Shown piece by piece: positions 25,401-35,358 of a stretch of 64,000 nt of DNA; the stretch's first letter is position 1, and every line of letters starts with the position of its first letter. Source of the stretch: Gavia stellata (lineage: Eukaryota; Chordata; Aves; Gaviiformes; Gaviidae); assembly GCF_030936135.1 (NCBI RefSeq), contig NC_082618.1, positions 9,149,034 to 9,213,033 of the forward strand. Direction: 5' to 3'. The notes below the pieces were generated by a model. The model worked only from the letters and a program-made list of their open reading frames with translations, was not told the origin of the DNA and did no database searches. The position numbers and the translations under genes were made by a program.

Positions 25401-28400
25401 TGATCTGGAGCAGCTGAAAGAGATGTAAATGTGTTCTCTCTGCGGTTCCTGCTAATCTATTCAATAACCCCTTAAGTTATCATTTAGTGCCGCTCCCTCC
25501 AGAGCATTCCTACTGCCCTGTGAACTGCCACTCCTTTTATTCCTGAGCCTGTTTTGTGCTGTGCATGTTGAGGCGTAAATTGGATTAGAGGGAGCAGGTT
25601 TATCCTTTAGTGCAACATGGAGCCATAGTCCCCCTCCCCACACTTCCCACTAGAAATAGCCAGCATAAAATTGTTTCTCTGCTCTTCCCTCCCTCCCTAA
25701 GTTTCAGGGATTTGCAGTTTTCTTTAATTTTAGTTTTCGCAAAATGAATCAGATGAATGATACTTCTGCGCTGTCTGTCCTCTCTCTGTATTAGAGTGCT
25801 GCCCCGGACTGGGTTTATTTTAAGCCCCTGTTGGCTGTGGCATTAGAGATGGCTGATGCCCATTGTGTGTTGACTCTGCTGCCTGATGGAGTGGAGCAGC
25901 AGGTTATTCTGTGGGATTGAAGCGGGTGGTGCTGGATAGCAGGTGTGACTCCTTGGGTGCTTTTTCTGCTGATGCTACGTGGCCATGCTGAAGTCTGGAT
26001 GGATGCACACCTGGATGGTGTGTTTGTACAGCACTTAGCACTTTGGAGCTTTCCTGCCAGCTGTTTGAACTAACTGCTACCTGGCCGTGGCAGTGGAAAC
26101 AATATCTCAGAGGCAGAAAATGCCTTTTTCCTGCTAAAAACCTCATATGCAAAGCTTGGCACGAAGGGTCAATGCTTTCCAGTGAGATGTCTCCTTGCTA
26201 GGCAGGGGAGAGCTAAAAATGACAGGCAGCCTGGACACATGTTTAAAAAAATGAAAACTATAGTAATCTCATGAGCCCAGTTAAAATAGTCCCTGAGATG
26301 TAGAGAGGATCTGGCTAAGGAAAAGGTTAAGCCAGGTTGGCTGACTAGAGAATATCTGTAAAGATCTTTTATGATGTCTGGGGTCATTTATTTCCCAGTC
26401 TTCCTGCAGAAGGGGCTGCTTTGTTCAGACACGGTGCTTGCAGCAGTGAGTGCCTTGGTCGGAGGGCTCCACAGCCCCCAGAGCCGGGGAAGGGAGGCAG
26501 CGAGGCAGCAGCAAGTATTTCTGTTTGTGTGTGCTGGGGGGGGAACGAAGTTGGCAGTGGTTGCAGTCAGCAGGCACAGGCTTGGGAACTGATGGAGAGT
26601 GGCAGCAGGCAGGGTCCTCTGTGTCATGTCACCTCAGGGAACCAGCCACCAGCCAAGCATCCTCCCGGGCTGGGGAGCTGCTATGGGCGCGCAGGGAGTT
26701 AGGTGGCACTACGGCTATAGCTCTGTGACCGCAGGAGGTGGCAGGACGGGCTACAGAGCAGCTGGCCTGTCTTCAAGCCTGTCTGGTGCTGGTGTTACAC
26801 CTTTCTGCAACATGGGTGCTGGCGAGGGCTGGTGTGGCAGCATTAGAGACTCTACCAAAGGTCTCTGCAAGGAGGCGAAGCTGGAACGTGTGCATGTTGT
26901 GGGAGGCACACGATGTGCCTGTGTTGTGTTTGCCATGGCTGTATGTTCTGTCCCACAGTGAGGGTCATCTTCAGCGCTTCAGGGTGGGGAGGAGAAATGG
27001 AAAGTGAGTTTGTTTTCCCTCAAATGTGTTTGGGATGTGGTCTTACTTCCATGCAGCAAGTGAGCAGCAGCGGTAAGCATGGTTGGCGTTTGTTTTCTCT
27101 GAGAGCACTTAACATGCCCTGCTGGAGAGACGCTGCCATGATGTGATCTGTACAGCAAACTATTGGCAATCACGATCCATTATGTATGAATTTAGTAATC
27201 AGCATTATGCAGCGATACGACTCATGTGGCCTCATGGTCTGTGCAGCTCTGTAGCAGCTGGTTTGAGCAGATCAGACATCCAGGAGGCTGTAGTACTGAA
27301 TGCCCCCATGCTTTGCCAGCAGCCTGGCAAGAGCAGAAAATAAGAAGAACAAGAGCAGCGCTGTAGTCCCTTAGGAAGTGTCCTGCTCTCCAGCGTGTTT
27401 CATGTGCTCTGGGGTGCTGGAGGTCTGGGCCATGCAAATGCTGGGAGCCTCGGGCAGGTGGCAGTGCCTCTCCCCACTTCATTTAGATCAGGGCTTCATC
27501 TGTCTGTGCGGGGCTTTACACGATGGGTCCCTCTGGATGCCACTGCCAAAAAGCAGAGGCTGCTCCTGCTGTTTCATCTCTTTTTAAAGAGTGGTGGAGG
27601 TGATGGGTGCTCTATGTCAAGACTGGCAAAACTCTTGGCTGTATCTCCTTGCCTGTGGGACTCTCCCTGTGCTCTATTCTGACCTGAGCGAAAAGCAGAG
27701 CAAGGGGCAAAGATCCTTTCTTATTTAAATTGCTCATCCTCAGTTGCAGAATGAGGACTTTAAAGGGAGATTTTGGGATTGCTTTTCTGAAAGACTTTGA
27801 AACTTTATAACACTGTGTCGGGAGCAATTTTTGCTTCATATTAGCACCTCAGGTGTTGTTCTACCGGTGACTTTCTTTTCACTTCTTTTTCTCACCTCTG
27901 CTCTAATTCTGCTCTCAAGTGTTACTTCGCAGAACACTTTACCATCCTTAAATCCCAGGCCACAGCCAGAACAGGGAATTAGAGAGTGGCACTGCAAATG
28001 CAGCTGCTCTCATAGTCCTTAGCTTTTCAGGCCTGAAGGCCAAGACGACAGCATGGTCGTGCAGCCAAGGGAAAACAAGGAGCTATTAAGAAGAGTTTGT
28101 AGGTTTCCAGTGTGTTGCTCCGGCTGGGGTTTGGTGAGGCAGATAATGAAGCCTGGGGTTTGTCATAAAATGACTCATTGTCAGAGCTGCATTGGGATTT
28201 AGGCAACCTCAGCCCATGAGCCAAAGTTGCTGAAGAGAGTGGTGAGTTGAGAGGCTGCCAATTTTTATTTTTATTTTTTTTTTACCACCTGCTTTCAAAC
28301 CCTTTCAAAAGCATCGTTTTCTGAGGGTCTGGTGTTTCTTCTTCTTCTGAAGCTCCCGTTCCTGGAGGTGCCCACTCTGACATGATAACTGTTAAGAAGA

Positions 28401-31400
28401 AGGTCATGCGCTGGTTTTCCTGGAGAACTTTTTTAGCCTAAAGAGAATGAAATTTGCACACAGGAAAGAAGCACAATCTTTCTTTTTCCCCTGACTTGCC
28501 CCCAGTTAGGGAGGTGACTCACCTTGTTCTGCCTGTACAGCTGATACGTTAAGAGGTGCCTCAGTTAAAAAAGCGCAAAATCCTCCCTGTTGTTAATTAT
28601 GACATTTTCATTAAAGAAAGGGAATATTAAACAGAATTAAGCAAAGAAATCATCAATATCTTACAGAGGTTTTCATTAGCCCATGGAGAGCTTTTAATGG
28701 AGATGACATCTTTGAGCTTGGACCTGGCTGCTGCAGGGGGTAAATTAAGAGCAAAAGGCATCTCTCCTCAGATCAGTAGCAAGTTCTGCTTTGGTGGGTC
28801 CTCAGTGTCTTCTGAGGACCTTGTCTCTGGAATGGGTCAATCCTGTTTGGTATTCTGTGGGTCACCTGAACACCTTGCTGGTAGGGAACACTGAGTGAGC
28901 TTGGCATGGGCTGGAGAAGGCTCTAATTTGTGCTTAAGAGAGGAGGTTTGAGAAACAGCCACAAGATAAGCTAATGAATGAGTAGCATACGTCTGAGTGC
29001 AAATCACAGTCTCCCCATCTCTGCTTGTTTGCCAATGTGTTGTCTAAATCATTAATACTTAAAGAGCGGTACAGCAGCTGGCAGTTAAACAGAGCCACGT
29101 TAAAGAGTGGTGTTGCTGAGTCTGGGAGCTGAGACGATGATGGCAGCGCCTGGTGGGGTATCAGAAAAATTGTGGCTTGCAGTCACAGGGTGAGACCGGC
29201 TGGAAGGACCTCCAGATGTCCAGCCTGGACCCTTCTCCCAGGGTGCTGAAGCTGTAGCTTCTGGATACCTCCCTTTGGCTGCTTGCTTTGTAGCTGTCAT
29301 GCTGGGAGAGGCTGAGCAGAGCGGAGAAAAGGGCCTGAAGCCGAGAGGAATGGGCAGGAAATGCTGCTTCCAGCTCTCTTAATTTGGGGAGATTTATGCC
29401 CTGTCTTTCAGGAATTGACTGGATTTAGAAATGAGGTGGTGTCACTCTCGCTGTGGCTCAGTGCCTGCGTGGCTGGGGTAGGCATCAACTTTTGCTCATA
29501 AATATGCAAGCTGTTAATACATGAGACAGGCAGAGCAATTCTGCATTATTTTCATGGCAGGAAATTCTCAGGGCATCTTTGAAGTTAAAGCATTAACTTT
29601 TTTTTTTTTCTTCCCTTCTGTTTCTGAGATGTCTGTTTTGCTCCCTCAGGGATGATGATGAGGTAACATTTTGCTTCAGTGGGTCTAACTGCTCCATTCC
29701 ACGTAGGAAAAAAAATTGTCCTAACAGTAATTAGGCTCTGAATGGGATAGTAATTTCTTTAATGACTTTCTTCATGGCAGTCTTTGGGGACGTGACTTTT
29801 GTTTTCCTGCACTTGCTGCGAAAGTTGCTTAAATGTTTTCAGACTGCTTGTTCCCTCATCCATGTGAGCTACAGCCAAACAGTGTAGTCCTCCAGGGCTG
29901 GCGTTGCAGCGGGGCAGAATAGGTGGGCAACCACAGGAGGGAGCCGAGCTCGCAACCCCACTCTTCCTCCCTCTGCCTTCGGCCTCTGCCTCCACTGAGG
30001 GCACAGTATAAGAAGGAAGGGGGGGGTCAGAGGTGGAGGAGAGACCCGCACCCACACTCAGCCTCTCCCCTCCAAGCCTCTGCCTCCTGAACAGGCTGCC
30101 TTATCAACCTTTGGGCACTGCTGTTTGCTCCCCTTTGCTCAAAGCTTGCTGCCACTGCCATGGGATTGAGTTTTCCTGCTGCCAAGGAGGATGAGTTGTC
30201 CCTCTTCCATAAAGTGAAAAAATTGAATTGTGCCTTCATGGCTCAGAAGCTTTGAACTGTCTCTGCCGCCTCGTATTGGTACTGCAGAGCACTGAATGGT
30301 CCTGCTGTATTTTTATAAATAAAACATGTCTTCGGGTAGTGAAAGCATTAGGAAATTATTCAAGATTTGTATTCTAGATACAATGCATTTGTAAATATGA
30401 ACCTCAGAAGAAGCATATGCCCCCTTCCATGTTTTAAGGAATTAAAATATTTTCATCCTCAAGTGGTAGAACCAAAATATTTTCAGGTCTTTTGAGTCCG
30501 CCTTGAAGTTAAATGAATAAAGGCTTGAGTACCTAAAAAATAAATTACTTTCACTATTTCTGTAATTCTTTATGGAGTTTTAAATTGAAGACTTTTTCCT
30601 TGAAAATAGAGGAATGACAAAGACTCATTCTCTTGCCTCTTTCACTCAATATATCTGGAAACAAGCCTGCTGCTGAAGATGAAACTCCTATTTTTGTGCC
30701 TTCTTTCACATTGCAGAGGTCTGTGCTTTGGTCTTTGATCAAACAGCCTGTCTGGCCTCCTGCCCCCACGTCCTTAGACTTATTCTCTGCCCTTTGCAAT
30801 ACGTTTACTCCTCGCACTTCCAACTTTCTATTCAGCATTTTGCACAAAGCACTGAGGGCAATAGTTGAGGTAATCTTTCAAAACAAAGCATAAAGGAAAG
30901 AGCATGGGAAGTCAGTAATATAGAAGTTAAAAGTCTGGGTTTTGGACTCTTTGTAAACACATTGAGAGGTTTTATGGCTCGGGAGATTATCATTCAACTG
31001 GGATGTCAACCAGTAGCTGGTGAGAGGAATTTGCAGGACTCCCTGAGCCACTCCCCATGCCTTGATTGGCAGTGACTGGAAATAATCCCCCATCCTTTCT
31101 CCAGGAGTCAACGTAATTTGTGCCCCCTTCAGTGCAGAGAAGGGGGAGAGAAGTTAGTATTGACCCACCGCTGCCTTAGAGCTCTCTGCATTGCCAGGCC
31201 TGCATTCCACCTCATGTGCTGGAACCAGCATGTCCCAGCAGACCCTGAGTTTCGCCGGGGGCTGCTGAAGTGATTAGCTCAGGTTGGTTTAGTCGACATG
31301 AGCCAGAGTGCCTTCTGCAGGAGAGCATTGCTGTCCTGCGCCCGTCCCCAGCCACTGGCAAGAGCTACGTTCTGCCGTGGCTCCAGTCCACAGCCCAGGC

Positions 31401-31822
31401 ACATGGAGGACAGGAAGGTCACGTGGAGGACCTGCTCTATGGCACGTGAATGCTGTCACCTGGTTTGGAAATCAAAGAGCTGAGGCTTGGCTTTTTGTCT
31501 GACTTGGCCTTTGAGGAAAGCACGTACCAGAGGACCAGTTCTAGCAGTACAACTCCTTCTTTCTCCTTCTTTCCCCATTTCTTCCCCCTGTCTTTTCTTT
31601 CTTTAATAAAGTTTAATGGGCCCTGACTGCTGACAGAGTGTGGAGTAATGATGCACAAACGTTCTCTTCATTATTATTTTTAGGAAGCTCTTAAAATGGC
31701 ACTGAGCATGTAAAAGCAACGTAAAATAACTTTGTCAAGTCTCTCCCCTTTACTCCTTTCCAAACAAAACTTTTGTCTTTATATATTTTGAAGGCAAACG
31801 ATACTTCCACACCAGAACATGA
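1296..31822 (+). CDS. RPH3AL: RPH3AL / Noc2, Rab3/Rab27 effector, seven coding exons (5' partial)
   Basis: Join of 1296-1439, 3470-3599, 7662-7748, 17106-17280, 24117-24230, 24704-24886 and 31794-31822. The exons sum to 862 bases: one base finishing a split codon, then 286 codons and a stop, with every junction in phase. The missing N-terminal exon (about 26 residues in mammals, as I recall) would give about 312 residues, close to the roughly 300-315 of mammalian Noc2. In order the protein shows a Rab-binding helix ([15 protein letters not shown]), an eight-cysteine FYVE-like zinc finger, the [12 protein letters not shown] segment, and a low-complexity acidic/serine tail. There are no C2 domains, which separates it from rabphilin-3A, the closest alternative. 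Noc2 is a cytosolic protein recruited by Rab3 and Rab27 to dense-core and insulin granules, where it supports regulated secretion. No first exon or promoter is visible, so transcription starts outside the window. Confidence 0.93.
1440..3469 (+). other. RPH3AL intron
   Basis: Intron of about 2 kb with donor gtacag and acceptor cccccgcag. No repeat, RNA gene or notable motif was recognised. The content is unremarkable mixed sequence. Confidence 0.8.
3470..3599 (+). CDS. RPH3AL: RPH3AL exon: first half of zinc finger
   Basis: The exon completes the split Gly codon, then reads [18 protein letters not shown] and continues [22 protein letters not shown]. It holds the end of the first Rab-binding helix and four zinc-ligand cysteines arranged as two C-x2-C pairs. 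It ends on a whole Lys codon (phase 0) with donor gtgggt. In the Noc2/rabphilin family these cysteines bind the first zinc and pair with those in the next exon. [13 protein letters not shown] is a Noc2-type rather than rabphilin-type sequence. Confidence 0.96.
3600..7661 (+). other. RPH3AL intron
   Basis: Intron of about 4 kb. The block at about 5900-6180 is AT-rich with ATATGCAAAT and looks like a possible conserved noncoding element. A CTCF-like core lies at 6317. The end is a T-rich tract (7626-7645) leading to the acceptor gtttcag. An open frame on the minus strand at 6806-7174 has no family resemblance and is not called a gene. Confidence 0.75.
7662..7748 (+). CDS. RPH3AL: RPH3AL exon: second half of zinc finger
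   Basis: This is a 29-codon phase 0/0 exon. It reads [17 protein letters not shown] and then [12 protein letters not shown]. It supplies the last four cysteines (C-x2-C twice) of the FYVE-like finger. The WLCKIC pair is a family signature followed directly by the SGAWFY segment in the next exon. Acceptor is gtttcag, donor gtaaaa. Because the exon is an exact multiple of three, skipping it would keep frame but remove half the zinc ligands. Confidence 0.96.
8866..8945 (+). repeat. Polypyrimidine (T-rich) tract
   Basis: A roughly 80-base stretch dominated by T with scattered C, within an intron. It is low-complexity sequence, with no AG/exon following that codes for a recognisable peptide. Confidence 0.5.
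11992..12018. promoter_or_regulatory. Inverted TAATTA pair (homeodomain-type palindrome)
   Basis: TAATTA(G)CGATG is followed by CTAT and then CATCG TAATTA. The arms are reverse complements apart from one extra base. TAATTA is the core site of many homeodomain proteins. The flanks (11970-12080) are AT-rich and low in repeats, as in conserved noncoding elements. Function is inferred. Confidence 0.35.
14227..14266. promoter_or_regulatory. Cluster of three ATCAAT/ATTGAT sites
   Basis: ATCAAT occurs at 14227 and 14242, and its complement ATTGAT at 14261. ATCAAT is the core of ONECUT (HNF6)-type sites. Three within 40 bases in an AT-rich block is suggestive only. Confidence 0.25.
15795..15880. promoter_or_regulatory. 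Candidate noncoding element with inverted octamer sites
   Basis: ATGCAAAT at 15803-15810 faces ATTTGCAT at 15837-15844, with a TAATTA between them and a further ATATGCAAAA at about 15869. ATGCAAAT is the POU-factor octamer. The arrangement and AT-rich setting resemble vertebrate conserved enhancers; conservation was not tested. Confidence 0.35.
16828..16846 (+). repeat. Poly-T run
   Basis: Nineteen consecutive T, directly followed by AG. It resembles a splice acceptor tract, but the sequence after it gives no recognised exon. It could equally be the reversed tail of an old retroposon. Confidence 0.6.
17106..17280 (+). CDS. RPH3AL: RPH3AL exon: SGAWFY motif and linker
   Basis: The exon opens with [20 protein letters not shown], then a Ser/Glu-rich linker, and closes with [10 protein letters not shown] before a phase 1 junction. 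In the rabphilin/Noc2 family the SGAWF segment packs on the zinc finger and inserts in a Rab hydrophobic pocket, giving Rab specificity. The acceptor is caacag. The donor gttggt is weak because position +3 is T rather than A/G, so inefficient splicing or an alternative donor is possible. The frame into the next exon restores the expected VVSSDSESD, which supports the call. Confidence 0.95.
19927..19952. promoter_or_regulatory. Forkhead site plus RFX X-box
   Basis: AATAAACA (forkhead type) at 19927-19934 is followed four bases later by GTTGCCATGGTAAC at 19939-19952. The latter matches the full bipartite X-box bound by RFX dimers, with both half-sites and symmetric spacing. RFX and FOXA factors are known regulators of endocrine and islet genes. 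The link to RPH3AL expression is inference. Confidence 0.5.
23224..23233 (+). repeat. Ten-base G run
   Basis: A homopolymer of ten G in an intron, a likely length-variable site. Confidence 0.7.
24117..24230 (+). CDS. RPH3AL: RPH3AL exon: acidic/serine segment
   Basis: With the preceding G it reads [19 protein letters not shown] followed by [12 protein letters not shown] and ends ARL before a phase 1 junction. This acidic serine run is diagnostic of Noc2 (mammals have a similar SDSDSDSDLSSSSLED stretch, as I recall) and rich in potential casein-kinase-type phosphorylation sites. Acceptor is ttctgcag, donor gtgagg. The role of the region is not well defined; it lies C-terminal to the Rab-binding module. 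Confidence 0.94.
24231..24703 (+). other. Short RPH3AL intron
   Basis: Intron of 473 bases with a good pyrimidine tract and gtccctgcag acceptor. Nothing else was recognised. Confidence 0.85.
24704..24886 (+). CDS. RPH3AL: RPH3AL exon: low-complexity Ser-rich tail
   Basis: This exon encodes a tail beginning [15 protein letters not shown], with [20 protein letters not shown] in the middle and SRVP before a phase 1 junction. The segment [10 protein letters not shown] corresponds to the conserved SGxQSSLxSE of mammalian Noc2. The donor gtaagc is strong. If this donor is not used, the frame stays open through the intron to a stop at 25216-25218, with a poly(A) signal 35 bases further on. Confidence 0.9.
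24887..25258 (+). other. RPH3AL: Possible alternative 3' end of RPH3AL by intron read-through
   Basis: The reading frame of the exon ending at 24886 stays open past the donor for about 110 further codons and stops with TGA at 25216-25218. A canonical AATAAA follows at 25253-25258 with T-rich sequence after it. This layout would give a composite terminal exon producing a longer, Cys/Leu-rich C-terminus. No family similarity was seen in the extension, so it may be chance. Confidence 0.3.
25253..25258 (+). terminator. Intronic AATAAA poly(A) signal
   Basis: A canonical hexamer 35 bases after an in-frame stop of the read-through frame, followed by atttttccttatgttag, which could serve as a downstream element. 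Confidence 0.35.
29178..29290. repeat. Possible decayed CR1-type LINE fragment
   Basis: The segment around ggctggaaggacctccagatg resembles, with gaps, the GGTTGGAAGGGACCTC region near the 3' end of avian CR1 elements. The match is short and judged from memory, so this is tentative. Confidence 0.2.
31605..31610 (+). terminator. AATAAA in last intron
   Basis: A canonical hexamer after a T/C-rich tract, 184 bases before the terminal coding exon. Its use would need a transcript retaining the long intron, so it is probably incidental. Confidence 0.2.
31794..31822 (+). CDS. RPH3AL: RPH3AL terminal coding exon
   Basis: After the phase 1 junction the exon reads GKRYFHTRT and stops at TGA 31820-31822. 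With the previous exon the end is [13 protein letters not shown], which aligns with the rodent Noc2 C-terminus as I remember it (RVSGKRH followed by a short aromatic tail). The phase, total length and this match support the exon despite a weak acceptor. The same exon is also open in the next frame (31794-31919, 41 codons, acidic). Confidence 0.75.
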
Positions 31823-34720
31823 TGCTGATGAAGGTGAAGATGGAGTTGCTCTGCCTGGATCCAACGCTCGCCCCTTGCCCGCTCCTGTAGACCTCACTCC
31901 AGATGACTGCTGCTGGTGATGACTTTATGATGCCAGCTCTGGCACAGGCATTAGCAACACAATGGCACCTGGGAAAGCACCTGCCTGTCGTCCCTGTCTC
32001 ACTGACCTGGTTTATGGTTTTGTCTGGTTTCCCCTTCTGCTGACTGACATGCACTTTGGGGTGCTGCTCGGAGAGAGGTGCAGTGCTCTGTGGTGATGCC
32101 GTGGGGTCCAGACCCATGTTTGTTGAAAGGGGCACACAAAGCGCGCACACTGTCTGCTGCCTCTGCTGTTCATGGCTTGCCAAGCCCAGTCCTGGGTTCA
32201 GCTCCTGGCCTCACAGTCCTGGCTTTGCAGTCTTCGGGAGAGAGGGAGGTTCCCCCCTCTGTGTCCCTGACATGGGATGTGAGGAGACCACAGCCCTTCT
32301 ACTGCTTCTCAGCTCAGGGATGAATTTCCTCTGTGAACCCCAAGGGTGAGACCAGGGCTCTGATTTGCATTTGAATCCCATGGGCCCAGCATGTCACCCC
32401 TTGTATTTCTTGTCATCGTTGTTCTGGTTTGAGTTGGTATGAGTTTGGTGGGAGCATCCTGAATCAGCTGGTGAAGTTTTGCTCCCGTTCATTTCCACTG
32501 AGGTGTCTCTCTGCGAGAGGGCTGTCTGCTCAGGGAGACACTTCAGTTAGTGAAGAAACACTCGAAGAAGTTTGCTATGAATTTTTCAGTCCTTCTGGCT
32601 GTGCACTGGCCTGTGTGTCCTGTGGCGAGGGTGATGCTTTGGTGGTGGAGTCACGGGCAGTGTGTGTGTTCTGCAGCTCCTGGTGGGAGAATGCCCACCA
32701 CCCCAGGGCCCAGCTGGCTGCCTTTGCATCCCCAAATCGGATAAAATCTTTCAAATTACTTTATCTTGTTAAGCTCTGCAGATTCTCCTCCTACATGCAC
32801 ACCTTGGCAGCTCTTGCATGAGCAGGGGCCTTTGTTTTACCTTTTTCCTGCAAGTCTTGAGCATCTGGCTGACTGTGCTGGTGTCATCATGAGTCAGGCT
32901 GTAGAAAGCTGCATGCACGCTCCTGCTTATTCTCCAGGATGGACAATTTCCCTCCGAGGCCTGACAGATGAGAAAAATGAAATTATCTGACATCTCTAGA
33001 GCAATTAGATCTTTGAAGGCCTGAACAAAACCCACACTAGGCAAGTAGGAGTCTGTGGATTTTTATTAAATGCTTTGGATCTGACCCATCTTTTGCTGAA
33101 GAAACAAAGGATTCCAAAAGGTTCCCTCTGAAACCATGGATTTAAAGGCAATTTGTGTCTGTTAATGTCAGTCTTTTCCCTTGGTTATTACTCTTTTGTT
33201 CTGTTCTCCTTTGCTGCTGGGTGCTTTGTGCGCATGTAGTATATGCTCTTACAAATGGCTGCAGTATGAAGATAAATGACATTGGGTGCTGGAACACTCT
33301 AACAGGAGATTGGAAATCAATCCTAGACTTTCTTTCTAAATGAACATGGTCTGACAGAGGACCGTTCCCTTACTGCTGTTCCACCAAATGTGCTATGGCA
33401 AGTTGCTGGGAAAATCCTGCCCGTTCTTCCTCTGTGATCTGCTTCTGTCCTTTTAAAAATGAAAACAAAACCTTTGGATGATGTGGGCTCTTTGAGATGG
33501 CATAAAGAGAAAACACCGAATGTGGGCTTCACAACACCGGTGTAGAAGAGAGGAAGGGATGAGGTTGTTCTCCACTGAGGGATGCTTATGTCGTGGTCTG
33601 TGTTGTTTAAGCCTGGCCATTGACTTGACCAGCTGCATCTCTGAAAGGCGTAATGCCAAAATTATTAGCTGTTTCTGAAAAAGTAAATCCAAAAGTCAGT
33701 TTTTGCTGAAATGATGGTATGATTTGAGAGCTGAAGACATGCTGTTTCTTTGGAGAGCTGTAGGGTCTTCAATTTCAGAAGCGTTTTGCCACCAAAAAAG
33801 TCCTGTCTTGCCTTGGAGCTTTTGACAGTCCTACTGAGGCTGTCTTGCTCGCGATCTCATTACTGCAGTACCTCAGACAGCCTGGCCTGCCAGCCTAAGT
33901 TAATTCTTTAGAAGAAGGAGAAGGAAAAAGACACTTAAATTGATTCCATTTTCTTTAAACATGTTACTTTCTCATCAAAAACTCTACACTGAGTTGGAAA
34001 GAGTTCTTAAAATTGAGCATGTCATTTCTAACTCTTCTTGTGCTTCTTGTGCTTCATTCCTGGGCAGTGCAGGCAGGTCAGTTGGGTTTTCACCCCCACC
34101 CTCGCTTCTTAGGGCCGTTTAGCACACTGTGGGTTGCCAGCTGTGCACAGGAACCTGGTAATCCTTGCTAGCTTACTGTGCCACTTTGAGGCATGAGTCT
34201 GATTTTTAACTGAGACTAATTTTTATAAAACACTCTCAGAGATAAATTTGGGACTGCTTTTGTACCAGTGAGACTGGAAACCTTTCTTCCTTACCTCTGT
34301 ATTTTATCTCCATGGAGTAATTCCACCTGAGTTTGAATCAGAACCATTTGGTTGTCTATGGAAAGACTCCTCTTGGGTCGAGGGAAGGATCTAGCCCAGG
34401 AGAATGTGATCTCCCCCACAGGAATGTGATAGAGGAACATCCACAGCTCTGCACGTATTTTCTATTAAAGACCACTCTTCTCTTTGTTGCGTCTCTCTTG
34501 ATTGTGTTTTGTAGCTGTGGTTGGAATATTATCCAAAACCTCTACCAGTTGACTGCTTTTTTCATTGGCTTAAGGTGGGCAAAAAGGGCTTGGTGAATAG
34601 TGCTCGGTCTGCTCTGGTCGTTTGTGTTTCTTTTATTATTTTGTTGTTCTCGTCCCCATCCCTTACAACTTTTATGTAGTGTTTTACTACTGGAAACAAT
34701 AAAGCTTTGGCTCAGTAACA
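31823..34720 (+). other. RPH3AL: Probable RPH3AL 3'UTR
   Basis: No AATAAA was seen between the stop codon and 34698. Variant ATTAAA hexamers occur at 33065 and 34464. The first canonical signal ends a T-rich stretch, so a 3'UTR of up to about 2.9 kb is the simplest reading. Shorter forms ending at the variant signals are possible. No gene or repeat was recognised in the stretch. Confidence 0.4.
34698..34703 (+). terminator. RPH3AL: Candidate RPH3AL poly(A) signal
   Basis: AATAAA preceded by a T-rich segment (34615-34690). It is the first canonical hexamer after the RPH3AL stop codon. Another AATAAA at 35664-35669 is the next alternative. Confidence 0.45.
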
Positions 34721-35344
34721 ACTGCTTGCCATTCTTGAAACAGTAAAAAGTTTTTTTCTATTCCCAGGTTGCAGATACTCTCCAAATCCTTGGGCTGGCT
34801 CCAGTGAGGAAATGAAATAATCCAGCCAGTGGAATGGTGATTCACACAGCTGGAGCGTAATTGAATTCTGCACTTGAAAGTCATCTTTTGTCTTGCCCTT
34901 CTTTGGTACCTTGTGCTGGTGATGGCAGGGGGCACAGGTCTGCTCCTCAGTCCCTCTGTAGAAGGTTTTCCATGTTGTAACCACTAAGCATAAAGCAGCA
35001 CCGCTTGCCATTCTGTCAGGTGCTGTCCCCGCAGCCTCCCAAGGCTTGTCACTTGCTCTGGTTTGACAGTCGGGGTCCATTTAGCTTTGCCTACAGAGAA
35101 GCATCTCCGCATTGTTCGCAGAGCGTGCGCTGCCCCGGCTGCTCTGCGTTCCCTTCCACTTGGCATTCAGCTTCAAGGTTTCAAATGGCTTTTTAATCTG
35201 ATTTTGCTTTTCCAAATTTAAAAGCGCCTCAATAATTGCTGTTGGGATTGTTTTGCTGGGGAGCTGCCATTAGTCCAAGGATGGAGTGTGTCAAGGACTA
35301 ACTAACCACCTAACCACCTCTCATGTTGTTCCTTCCCCCCTCCG

Positions 35345-35358
35345 CTTGCCATGACAAC
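35345..35358. promoter_or_regulatory. RFX X-box-like site
   Basis: CTTGCCATGACAAC matches the bipartite X-box GTTGCCATGGCAAC with two differences. It lies just downstream of the candidate RPH3AL end. Confidence 0.25.

Larger units (their letters stand above)
24887..31793 (+). other. Last RPH3AL intron
   Basis: Intron of 6.9 kb. Besides the possible alternative end near its start, it holds AT-rich blocks at about 28560-28690 and 29480-29620 (ATATGCAA, ATTAAT), a possible decayed CR1 fragment near 29180, and an AT-rich block at 30290-30560 with a TTGTAT/ATACAA inverted repeat at 30367-30383. A second AATAAA lies at 31605. The acceptor tatattttgaag has a weak pyrimidine tract. Confidence 0.75.

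Noticed and set aside
1296..31822. Calling the first gene rabphilin-3A (RPH3A)
   Set aside because: The finger and linker sequences ([13 protein letters not shown], acidic SDSESD run) fit Noc2, and the protein ends without C2 domains.
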